From Bacteroidota bacterium (GTDB taxonomy: Bacteria; Bacteroidota; Ignavibacteria; UBA10030; UBA8401), in NCBI GenBank assembly GCA_023229405.1, contig JALNZH010000267.1:1-5294 (forward strand): a DNA stretch of 5,294 bases, read 5' to 3'. The translations under genes and the position numbers were made by a program. Of this stretch, positions 1-5,294 are shown piece by piece (positions within the stretch are counted from its first letter, which is position 1; each line of letters begins with the position of its first letter). The notes beneath the pieces were generated by a model. That model was not told the DNA's origin, ran no database searches, and saw nothing but the letters and a program-made list of their open reading frames with translations.

Positions 1-1639
1 TGATGGTCTTCCACTTATTGTTGAGCGTCCAGCGTAATGTTGCAACATATTTTTTTTGTACCCATGGAAAAAAAATAATGTCCACTTCATGATAGAGCCA
101 TGTCAGTGGATTGTATTTTTTATACCAGTGCGGGTGCTCAAGATTATATTTTGCCTTTTTGATCTCTTTCTTGTAATTGATCCACTGGGCAGCTTGCACC
201 GGACTGATCACATACGCAACGAATAACGATGCCGTCAGCGTTACGATAAGGGTGATTGGAAGAAATTTCATAAACTCTCCGACGATACCAGGCCAGAAGA
301 GCAACGGTATAAAAGCGGAAAGGATCGTGATCGTTGAAGTTAACACGGGAACAAAAACTTCACCGGCCGCGTTTTTGGCAGCGGAGTTCGGCGGTTCATC
401 GTATTCCTGTTGATGGCGGTAGGTATTCTCGATAACCACAATTGCATCGTCCACCAGAATGCCAAGCGCCAGAACAAGCGCGAACAACACTACCATATTT
501 AGTGTCACACCCATCACGCCGAGGACGATATAACCAACGAACATTGAAAGGGGAATTGCCGTTGAAATGAGCAGTGAATTTTTGAAGCCGAAGAACATGA
601 AAAGGGAAAGGACGACCAGGAACATACCGGTATAAATGCTGTTCTCCAGTTCATGCACCATCCGTTTGATAAATCGGGACTGGTCATTGGAGATTTCTAG
701 CGTGATGCCGTTCGGAAGATTTTTCTGTTCTGCGTCGACGATCTTCGTTACTTCATCGGCGATACGGATCAAGTTTTCGCCGCCGCGTTTCCTTACTGCC
801 AGTGAAACAACATCGGCATTATTGAGCCGCGCCATTGTCTGCCTGTCCTCAAATGAATAATCCACCGTTGCTACGTCCCGCAGGTAGATCGGTTTGCCGT
901 TCTGAATCTTTAATACGATGTCCTCGAGCGGCTTCACTTGTTTGAACTCACCAGGAACTCGCACCGTTAAATTCTTTTCCGTGGTTTCAATCGTTCCTCC
1001 AGGAATGGAAAGATTCTCAGCGCGAATCGCTCCGGCAACGTCGTCGAAACTAACCTGATAAGCATTCATGCGGTACACATCCACATTTACCTGTATTTCC
1101 GGTTGCAATCCGCCAGTCACATCTGCCCGCAAAACACCCTGAATCCCTTCAATTTTATCCTGCAGTTCTTCGGCGATATTCTTCAACCGTGCCAGGCCTA
1201 CATTACCGACCACGTTCACATACATAATGGGGAATTCGCTGAAATTAACTTCAGACACGATCGGATCAAGAATATCCGCCGGGAGTTGGTTTCGTGCGGA
1301 GTTGACTTTATCCCGCACCCGGCGAAGTGCTTCATCGACATCTATACCAGTATTGAATTCAACGCGGATCGTCGAGAGCCCTTCTTTGGAGACGGAGGAG
1401 ATCTGTTTTATATCCTTCAATCCTTTCAGTGCTCTCTCGAGCGGTTGTGAGATCAGCCCTTCGATATCTACCGGCGAGACGCCGATATACGGTGTAGCGA
1501 CGATAACAAGCGGGATGGTGATATCCGGAGTTGCTTCGCGCGGAAGCCCGGTGTAGGAAGTATATCCAAAAACGACGATGAGAATCATTAACAGATAGAC
1601 AGCCGTTTTATTATCAACTGCTATGTTCCATATTTTCAT
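1..1639 (-). CDS. RND-family efflux pump, inner-membrane permease (AcrB-like), N-terminal 546 residues; C-terminal part lies beyond the window
   Basis: This is the proton-driven pump of a tripartite efflux complex in the inner membrane. The reading frame is open from the ATG at 1639 to the left edge, so only about the first half of a protein that normally exceeds 1000 residues is present. Visible parts: TM1 (about 13-30), the usual GLPREATPDI stretch just after it, a periplasmic porter region (about 40-330), TM2-TM4 (about 336-404), and TM5-TM6 (about 429-480). TM4 carries GILVDDAIVVIEN, with the two aspartates at 397 and 398 matching the proton-relay pair D407/D408 of AcrB. The basic, aromatic segment 485-546 fits the cytoplasmic loop before TM7. 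The start is supported by an AGGAG site 8 nt upstream. It is the last visible gene of the operon, 289 nt behind the adaptor. The family is clear. The multidrug subfamily is likely because the Asp pair and spacing are HAE1-like, but the substrate is unknown and heavy-metal pumps are only less likely. Confidence 0.96.
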   Translation of the reverse strand, partial: MKIWNIAVDNKTAVYLLMILIVVFGYTSYTGLPREATPDITIPLVIVATPYIGVSPVDIEGLISQPLERALKGLKDIKQISSVSKEGLSTIRVEFNTGIDVDEALRRVRDKVNSARNQLPADILDPIVSEVNFSEFPIMYVNVVGNVGLARLKNIAEELQDKIEGIQGVLRADVTGGLQPEIQVNVDVYRMNAYQVSFDDVAGAIRAENLSIPGGTIETTEKNLTVRVPGEFKQVKPLEDIVLKIQNGKPIYLRDVATVDYSFEDRQTMARLNNADVVSLAVRKRGGENLIRIADEVTKIVDAEQKNLPNGITLEISNDQSRFIKRMVHELENSIYTGMFLVVLSLFMFFGFKNSLLISTAIPLSMFVGYIVLGVMGVTLNMVVLFALVLALGILVDDAIVVIENTYRHQQEYDEPPNSAAKNAAGEVFVPVLTSTITILSAFIPLLFWPGIVGEFMKFLPITLIVTLTASLFVAYVISPVQAAQWINYKKEIKKAKYNLEHPHWYKKYNPLTWLYHEVDIIFFPWVQKKYVATLRWTLNNKWKTI

Positions 1640-1647
1640 TTTCTATT

Positions 1648-1652
1648 CTCCT
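1648..1652 (-). promoter_or_regulatory. Ribosome binding site of the RND pump gene
   Basis: AGGAG on the minus strand lies 8 nt before the ATG at 1639. This strong Shine-Dalgarno match fixes the pump start. Another ATG a few bases further on (in AATATGG) is out of frame. Confidence 0.8.
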
Positions 1653-1711
1653 GATCCCGGTAAAAAAACTGGGCATTCTTGAATCTGTTTTCTTGTAGGT
1701 GGTGGAGCTCA

Positions 1712-1726
1712 ATAGCAATTTGCTAT
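1712..1726. repeat. Short palindrome ATAGCAA-T-TTGCTAT
   Basis: Two perfect 7-bp arms flank a single central base, about 73 nt upstream of the pump start. It could be a protein-binding site or part of the repeat-like material in this gap. A 15-bp palindrome of this kind can also arise by chance. Confidence 0.4.
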
Positions 1727-1764
1727 CCTTGCAATCCCGACTGTTTCTTTCTGAACGAAGCAAT

Positions 1765-1815
1765 CCAGCTGTGCTGGTAGAGATTATTACGCTGTAGTGC
1801 ATCCCTTACAGCTGG
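1765..1815. repeat. Cluster of nested inverted repeats in the adaptor-pump gap
   Basis: CCAGCTGT at 1765-1772 is matched by its reverse complement ACAGCTGG at 1808-1815. Inside or overlapping this pair are CCAGC/GCTGG (1765-1769 with 1773-1777, 3-nt loop) and GCTGTA/TACAGC (1791-1796 with 1807-1812, 10-nt loop). The alternatives are mutually exclusive, so the RNA could fold in more than one way, or the stretch is a decayed palindromic element. No T-tract follows on the coding side, so this is not an intrinsic terminator. Confidence 0.4.
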
Positions 1816-1862
1816 TTATCGTGCCGGGACGACAAGGATTTTTATTTTTTTGAATTTCTGAG

Positions 1863-1894
1863 ATTTCTCATCCCACTAACGCGGGATGAGAAAT
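1863..1894. repeat. Perfect 12-bp stem hairpin, possible dispersed intergenic repeat
   Basis: ATTTCTCATCCC at 1863-1874 is followed by an 8-nt loop (1875-1882) and the exact reverse complement GGGATGAGAAAT at 1883-1894. It begins 34 nt past the adaptor stop codon. On the transcribed minus strand the stem is followed by mixed sequence and then an A-rich stretch rather than a run of U, so it does not look like a standard terminator for this operon. Plus-strand reading also lacks an immediate T-run. Possible roles are protection of the upstream mRNA from 3' decay, partial attenuation between adaptor and pump, or membership in a genome-wide palindromic repeat family. Confidence 0.75.
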
Positions 1895-1928
1895 GACACT
1901 GCTTTTGTTCTTGTGCCTTACGGTGGTT

Positions 1929-2975
1929 TTATTGTGTGATGACCACCGGCGAACCGTTCACTAATTTCTGATACCCCGAAACAATCAGCATTTCACCTGC
2001 TCTCAATCCTTCAACGATCTCGACAAAACTTCCCTGGCGTCCGCCGATTTTTACACGGCGTTCTTCTGCGACGCCGTTGTGTTCCACATAGACAATGTAG
2101 CGGTCACGATCTACTAGCTGGACTATGTTTTCGCTGACAAGAATCGCATCGTTTTTTTTCTGCCGGATAAGATTCACCTTGGCCACCATCTCCGGTTTCA
2201 GTTTCCCGTGTGGATTTGGTAAGAGAATTTCGATTGCCATGGTGCGGTTCGCGGCTGAGACGGTTGATCCGACGAACGTCACTTTTCCGGTGAGTGTTTC
2301 GCCCTGCACGGCATCAAACATTACAGATGCAGACGTGCCGACTTTTATCGCACCGGAGTACATCTCGGGAATTTCTGCCTGAATCTTTATCGTTTCCAGA
2401 TTTACGACACGGGCAATCGGAATGCCTGGAGGAGCCATTTCACCTTCATTCGGAACAGTATTATCGACGATTCCGTTAATCGGACTACGGAGCTTCGTAC
2501 GCTCCCAACGCGCGTTCATCAGATCTGCGTTGGCTTTTGCTGCGTCCCGACCATACACCATATTCTTATACTGCAGTTCACTAATTCCCTGTTGTTCGTA
2601 GACTGATTGCTGTTTTTCCACATTTAACTGAGCCATCTTATATTGGGCATCAGCAGCTTCATAGCTTGCTTTTACTACCTCGTCTTTCAATACAACTATA
2701 AGATCTCCCTTTTTTACACGATCTCCCCGTTTCTTTTTCCATTCTTTAACAATGCCTCCTTCTTCGGGACTCATCATCACATCTTCGAATGCTTTGACGG
2801 TACCAGAAACCTGGAGGCCGTCAATCATTTGCGATGGTTTCATTTGTTGAACGGTGACATTGACTGGTTGAATTTTTTGTGTGACGGCAGCCGTCTCATT
2901 TTTTTTGCAGGACATGAAACTTGTTGCAGTAAAGATGAAAAGAAGCAGCGTTGTTGATAGCATGATCTGTTTCAT
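1929..2975 (-). CDS. RND efflux periplasmic adaptor subunit (membrane fusion protein, AcrA/MexA-like lipoprotein)
   Basis: The protein links the inner-membrane pump to the outer-membrane channel. It has 348 residues, within the usual size of the family. It starts with a lysine-containing hydrophobic signal (1-22) ending FMSC, so Cys23 is the probable lipidation site. The box is not ideal because Phe and Met replace the usual Leu and Ala/Ser. The domains follow the normal order: first half of the lipoyl/barrel-sandwich domain (about 58-98, with SPEEGGIVKEW and KRGDRVKKGD), a short alpha-helical coiled-coil hairpin (about 99-160), the second lipoyl half (about 160-192, with LRSPINGIVDN and the GEMAPPGIPI stretch), a beta-barrel (about 195-270), and a membrane-proximal domain (about 275-348). 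Cys23 is followed by KKNE rather than an acidic surface-export signal, which fits a periplasm-facing lipoprotein. The start is backed by a good ribosome site. It lies between the channel and pump genes, the expected partners. Confidence 0.95.
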   Translation of the reverse strand: MKQIMLSTTLLLFIFTATSFMSCKKNETAAVTQKIQPVNVTVQQMKPSQMIDGLQVSGTVKAFEDVMMSPEEGGIVKEWKKKRGDRVKKGDLIVVLKDEVVKASYEAADAQYKMAQLNVEKQQSVYEQQGISELQYKNMVYGRDAAKANADLMNARWERTKLRSPINGIVDNTVPNEGEMAPPGIPIARVVNLETIKIQAEIPEMYSGAIKVGTSASVMFDAVQGETLTGKVTFVGSTVSAANRTMAIEILLPNPHGKLKPEMVAKVNLIRQKKNDAILVSENIVQLVDRDRYIVYVEHNGVAEERRVKIGGRQGSFVEIVEGLRAGEMLIVSGYQKLVNGSPVVITQ

Positions 2976-2982
2976 TATTTTA

Positions 2983-2989
2983 TCCTTTT
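2983..2989 (-). promoter_or_regulatory. Ribosome binding site of the adaptor gene
   Basis: AAAAGGA on the minus strand ends 7 nt before the ATG at 2975. The spacing is good, and the site supports this start because the signal peptide begins right there. Confidence 0.75.
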
Positions 2990-2992
2990 GAT

Positions 2993-3012
2993 AAATTATT
3001 TCTCAATAATTT
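2993..3012. repeat. AT-only 8-bp hairpin just ahead of the adaptor ribosome site
   Basis: AAATTATT (2993-3000) and AATAATTT (3005-3012) are perfect complements around a 4-nt loop. On the mRNA the stem ends 3 nt before the adaptor Shine-Dalgarno sequence. With only A-U pairs it is weak. It could modestly affect translation or mRNA cleavage, or be a chance product of an AT-rich spacer. The 80-nt spacer 2976-3055 holds nothing else that I recognise. Confidence 0.45.
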
Positions 3013-3055
3013 CTTGGTTGCTAGGTTGAAGCAATGACTTGTCTTATCGTTGCAT

Positions 3056-4468
3056 TCAATCCATTTCGTTGGCGTTCTCCGGCAGTCGCCCCAGCATCGA
3101 ATCCAATTCGGATGCGGCGACAAGATAATCGTAGATGGATTGCATACGGTTCACTTTCGCTTGCGACAGTGCCAATTGGGCATCATTCACTTCCAACTGT
3201 GTTGCTGCGTTGGAGAGGAACCTGGTTGTGACGATTTTGTATCCGCGTTCTGCAGTTTCTACCGTTTTCTGCTGTGCATCTATGCGTTTTCGTGCCTGTC
3301 GCAAATTTCCAATCAGGGAACGAATTCCCATTTGCAAGTTTCGTTCGAGACTTCCTTTTTGCTCTTCGGTTTTTTGCCGCTCTAATTGCGCCTGTTCAAT
3401 GCGGGAATTTGTTTGAAGTCCCTGGAACAGATTCAAGGAAAAATTCAATCCTACCTGAGCGGTTTTATAAAAATCATTCGTCGAGATCCGGTAATTGTCT
3501 TTAATTGCGGTGTAAGAATACGAACCAAAGGCCACGATAGTCGGCAAATAGTTCGCCCGCTCCGCATTGACCGAAGCAGAGTTTAATTCAATCTGATGTT
3601 TTACAATATTCAGATTCGGATTCGATTCCAGCACAGCCTGATCAGCCGATTGTACGATTCCTTCGTCTACTTCTTGCAACACTAGTCCTTCAGAAGGAAT
3701 GATGTTCACTGAATCCCCGATGCCGATCGTATTACGCAGATTGTCGACGGCGAGATTGTAATTTGTTTCACTCTGCAGGACGACTGGGCGGAGGTTGTCC
3801 ACACCCACCGTAGCGCGGAGTTCGTCGTATTCTGAAACAATTCCCTGAGTTCGCATGAGTTGTACATTTTTCAGATTTTCCTCAGCATTTATTAGATTGG
3901 ATCGCATCATCAACAACGCTTCGCGTGCTAACAATGCGCCGTAATATGCCTTCCGTACTTTGGCAACTGTTTCCACCTTCTTTTGCAAAAAAACATCGCG
4001 AGACAATTCTGAATAAATAGATGCTGCGCCAACACCGATGAAGACCGATCCGTTAAAAAGAATTTGTCTGACATTCAGAGCGGCATTCGCACTATTTGTG
4101 GGAGTCATGGAAAAGGGGAGTTCGATCAGTTGCCCGGTCGGCCGTGGAACGCGTGCAGAAGAGTCCATTAATTTCACCAGCGGATAATAGATCGCATCGG
4201 GAAAATAACTTTTCGGTTTTTCAATGATATGGTTGAATGTTCCGCTCAGATCAACGGACGGCATTGTGTATCCCCACGCTTCCATCACGCGTGCATCGGA
4301 GCGTTTCACTTCCAGGCGTGCGGATTGGAGTTCGGCATTGTGCTGCACGGCCAATCGGACTGCGGCATCGATCGTGAGTGGGAGGCGAGTCGTATCGGTA
4401 TTTTGCGCGGTCATGGATTGCATGACGATGATGTAAAGTACTGAAACGATCGTGACAATATTTTTCAT
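3056..4468 (-). CDS. TolC-family outer-membrane efflux channel
   Basis: The protein forms the trimeric outer-membrane duct through which the pump expels substrates. It has 470 residues, normal for the family. Residues 1-21 form a signal peptide (MKNIVTIVSVLYIIV core, likely cleavage near SMTA/QN). Two outer-membrane efflux repeats follow: one from LTIDAAVRLAVQHN (about 31) to about 250, the other from QAVLESNPNLNIVKHQ (about 277) to the end. Each has long Ala/Gln/Glu/Leu-rich helices for the periplasmic tunnel (about 154-250 and 355-460) and beta-strand stretches (about 71-79, 128-140, 309-320, 337-349, the last with GLNFSLNLFQG). The segment between the first two strands (about 80-127) is longer than I would expect and Pro-rich, so it may form a large external loop. 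There is no lipoprotein cysteine, unlike OprM types. The start is 18 nt after the regulator stop, so the two genes are co-transcribed. Confidence 0.95.
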   Translation of the reverse strand: MKNIVTIVSVLYIIVMQSMTAQNTDTTRLPLTIDAAVRLAVQHNAELQSARLEVKRSDARVMEAWGYTMPSVDLSGTFNHIIEKPKSYFPDAIYYPLVKLMDSSARVPRPTGQLIELPFSMTPTNSANAALNVRQILFNGSVFIGVGAASIYSELSRDVFLQKKVETVAKVRKAYYGALLAREALLMMRSNLINAEENLKNVQLMRTQGIVSEYDELRATVGVDNLRPVVLQSETNYNLAVDNLRNTIGIGDSVNIIPSEGLVLQEVDEGIVQSADQAVLESNPNLNIVKHQIELNSASVNAERANYLPTIVAFGSYSYTAIKDNYRISTNDFYKTAQVGLNFSLNLFQGLQTNSRIEQAQLERQKTEEQKGSLERNLQMGIRSLIGNLRQARKRIDAQQKTVETAERGYKIVTTRFLSNAATQLEVNDAQLALSQAKVNRMQSIYDYLVAASELDSMLGRLPENANEMD

Positions 4469-4472
4469 GGTT

Positions 4473-4477
4473 CCCTC
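4473..4477 (-). promoter_or_regulatory. Ribosome binding site of the channel gene
   Basis: GAGGG on the minus strand lies 4 nt before the ATG at 4468, in the short gap after the regulator. The spacing is a little tight, but no other candidate exists and the signal peptide starts at this ATG. Confidence 0.6.
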
Positions 4478-4486
4478 GTGGTAATT

Positions 4487-5152
4487 TTAAACTGTGCGCA
4501 ATTCTTGTTTGCCGTGTTCGGTCATGACAGACTCCAATAGTAGCATGTTCGACATGCGAAGCGTATTGTTTAAGTCGATATTCATTTTTTTCATGAACAT
4601 CTCGTGCTGGTTGTCAATTCTCATGAGCAGTGTTGAGGCGTTGGACCACATAATAATGGCGATCTCAAGCGGATTGAGGTCTGCCCGAAGTTTCTTCTCC
4701 GTCATTCCGCGTTCAATGATCTCGGTGATCATCGTCCAGAGCGATTGATTGAACCGGTCGCAGGACTGCATCATTTCTTCTGAAACCTGTTTGTGAAACT
4801 GCGGCGTGTTAAAAAAATGCATCATGCGAAAGTAGTTTTTATTCGTTTCGTAAAATGCAGTATAAGTGTCCGCCAGCATCACGAGAGTTTGAACAACCGG
4901 CAGTTTGTGATCGATGACTGTTTTGAACATCGTCCGCAAGATCTTCAATCCCCTCATCATGACGTCTAGATACAGATCTTCCTTGCTGTGATAATACAGA
5001 TATAAGGTTCCCTTGGCGAGCTCTGCCGTTTCAGCAATCTCGTCCATGGTAGAGAGATTCAAACCTTTTTCGAAGAAGACTTTCTGAGCGGCGTCGATGA
5101 TCGACTCTTTGCGGCTTTCTTTCTCTCGTTCTTTTCGTTCGGTGATTCCCAT
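4487..5152 (-). CDS. TetR/AcrR-family transcriptional regulator of the efflux operon
   Basis: This is a dimeric DNA-binding repressor with an N-terminal TetR_N helix-turn-helix and a ligand-binding C-terminal domain. With the start at 5152 the protein has 221 residues, typical for the family. The DNA-binding domain covers about 14-62: IIDAAQKVFFEKG (helix 1), STMDEIAETA (helix 2) and the recognition part AELAKGTLYLYYHSKEDLY. The rest (about 65-210) is all-helical, with Met/Phe/Tyr-rich stretches such as NYFRMMHFF that could line a hydrophobic ligand pocket. The frame stays open upstream to a GTG at 5257, adding 35 residues with two Cys and no family likeness. I prefer 5152 because MGITERKEREKE is a usual TetR beginning and the GTG would sit almost at the predicted transcript start. 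No clear Shine-Dalgarno precedes 5152, which leaves some doubt. Its place as first gene of the operon suggests autoregulation. Confidence 0.93.
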   Translation of the reverse strand: MGITERKEREKESRKESIIDAAQKVFFEKGLNLSTMDEIAETAELAKGTLYLYYHSKEDLYLDVMMRGLKILRTMFKTVIDHKLPVVQTLVMLADTYTAFYETNKNYFRMMHFFNTPQFHKQVSEEMMQSCDRFNQSLWTMITEIIERGMTEKKLRADLNPLEIAIIMWSNASTLLMRIDNQHEMFMKKMNIDLNNTLRMSNMLLLESVMTEHGKQELRTV

Positions 5153-5248
5153 AATGACATTCAGCGATCCGGTGTGTGTTCTATTGAAGCAGTTCGTCCG
5201 AAGAAAGCACTTTCGTTGGAGTGTGGTCAGAAATTGCTGTGGCGGAGA

Positions 5249-5258
5249 TGTGTACACA
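5249..5258. promoter_or_regulatory. 10-bp perfect palindrome TGTGTACACA in the regulator leader
   Basis: The palindrome overlaps the alternative GTG codon and lies just downstream of the -10-like hexamer, at or near the predicted transcript start. A bound protein here could block initiation. It is short enough to be chance. Confidence 0.35.
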
Positions 5259-5264
5259 CGTTCA

Positions 5265-5270
5265 ATAATA
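5265..5270 (-). promoter_or_regulatory. Candidate -10 box TATTAT for the operon
   Basis: TATTAT on the minus strand is a fair match to TATAAT and directly abuts the candidate operator. The hexamer 17 nt upstream (GTGCAG, 5288-5293) is a poor -35 match. It would start transcription near 5258 and leave a leader of about 105 nt before the ATG at 5152. The 8-mer TATTATTG also nearly fits the TAnnTTTG -7 element of Bacteroidota. The window ends at 5294, so an upstream alternative cannot be excluded. Confidence 0.35.
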
Positions 5271-5283
5271 TGACCAACGGTCA
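5271..5283. promoter_or_regulatory. Candidate TetR operator, TGACC-N3-GGTCA inverted repeat
   Basis: TGACCAACGGTCA has perfect 5-bp arms around 3 nt. TetR-family repressors often bind compact palindromes of this TGACC/GGTCA kind near their own promoters. It lies next to a -10-like box, about 119 nt upstream of the regulator ATG, where a bound repressor would cover the promoter spacer. A lone GGTCAG half-site recurs at 5225-5230. Assignment to the adjacent regulator is inference. Confidence 0.55.
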
Positions 5284-5294
5284 GTTACTGCACT

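Larger units (their letters stand above)
1640..1928. other. 289-nt non-coding gap inside the operon, rich in inverted repeats
   Basis: This gap separates the adaptor stop codon from the pump start and is far longer than the other gaps in the operon (18 and 80 nt). I see no credible gene in it. A 62-codon open frame (1614-1802, minus) crosses the pump start, has no properly spaced ribosome site and has low-complexity composition. What is present: a perfect 12-bp stem hairpin (1863-1894), an ATAGCAA/TTGCTAT palindrome (1712-1726), nested inverted repeats at 1765-1815, a GCAATCC direct repeat (1731-1737 and 1760-1766), and A/T tracts at about 1839-1851. No convincing promoter for the pump was found; TAATAA at about 1784-1789 (minus) has no good -35 box. 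The texture resembles the dispersed intergenic repeats of Bacteroidota/Ignavibacteriota genomes, which is inference from memory. Confidence 0.6.

Noticed and set aside
1103..1556. Two overlapping plus-strand open frames (115 and 109 codons) opposite the pump
   Set aside because: Both are antisense to the porter domain, which reads cleanly as RND on the minus strand. They have no ribosome sites or recognisable domains.
1656..1673. Possible hairpin CCCGGT/ACTGGG overlapping the region just before the pump ribosome site
   Set aside because: On the mRNA strand it has an internal A-C mismatch, leaving a very short stem around a U6 loop, so it is not convincing as a translational control element.
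1780..1800. Possible internal promoter with TAATAA as -10 ahead of the pump
   Set aside because: No -35 hexamer better than three of six matches lies at the right distance. Such AT hexamers are common by chance.
1614..1802. 62-codon minus-strand open frame across the adaptor-pump gap
   Set aside because: It overlaps the pump start out of frame, its AAGGG lies directly against the ATG with no spacing, the peptide has no recognisable domain, and the DNA is better explained as repeat-rich spacer.
1863..1894. Hairpin read as a rho-independent terminator after the adaptor
   Set aside because: On the transcribed strand the stem is not followed by a U-run, and the stem itself is only moderately GC-rich. 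A terminator here would also cut the pump off from its operon.
2643..2957. 104-codon plus-strand open frame opposite the adaptor
   Set aside because: It is antisense to a clearly functional gene and the translation is unlike any protein I know; it is a shadow of the real frame.
3050..3416. Plus-strand open frames up to 111 codons opposite the channel gene
   Set aside because: They mirror the helical second repeat of the channel and have no independent support.
5203..5214. GAAAG-CA-CTTTC inverted repeat in the regulator leader
   Set aside because: The arms are only 5 bp with a 2-nt loop, too small to claim as a structure.

Overview
The window holds most of one minus-strand operon for a tripartite RND-type efflux system. 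In transcription order (right to left) it reads: a TetR/AcrR-family regulator (4487-5152), a TolC-like outer-membrane channel (3056-4468), a lipoprotein periplasmic adaptor (1929-2975), and the first 546 codons of an AcrB-like RND inner-membrane pump (1639 down to the left edge). No plus-strand gene is supported, and no RNA gene, CRISPR array or transposase is seen.

The likely source is a Gram-negative bacterium of the Bacteroidota/Ignavibacteriota/Chlorobi (FCB) side. The adaptor has a lipoprotein signal, the regulator begins with the 'MGITERKEREKE' type of N-terminus that I associate with that group, and base composition is close to balanced. Good Shine-Dalgarno sites precede the adaptor and the pump. 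That argues against core Bacteroidia, where such sites are weak, and fits Ignavibacteriota-like lineages better. This is inference from protein style, not a database placement.

Layout: 5153-5294 is the control region, with a TGACC-N3-GGTCA inverted repeat, an AT-rich -10-like hexamer beside it and a second 10-bp palindrome. The regulator and channel genes are 18 nt apart and must share a transcript. An 80-nt gap with a small AT-rich hairpin separates channel and adaptor. A 289-nt gap then splits adaptor from pump. It contains a perfect 12-bp stem hairpin and several smaller inverted repeats, and looks like an intergenic repeat element rather than a gene.

How it works together (family knowledge): the pump uses proton-motive force to capture substrates in the periplasm or inner membrane, the adaptor bridges, and the channel conducts them across the outer membrane. 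The TetR protein probably represses its own operon until a ligand binds. The substrate cannot be read from the sequence. The system is a known type. The points most worth a second look are the repeat-bearing gap inside the operon and the candidate operator.
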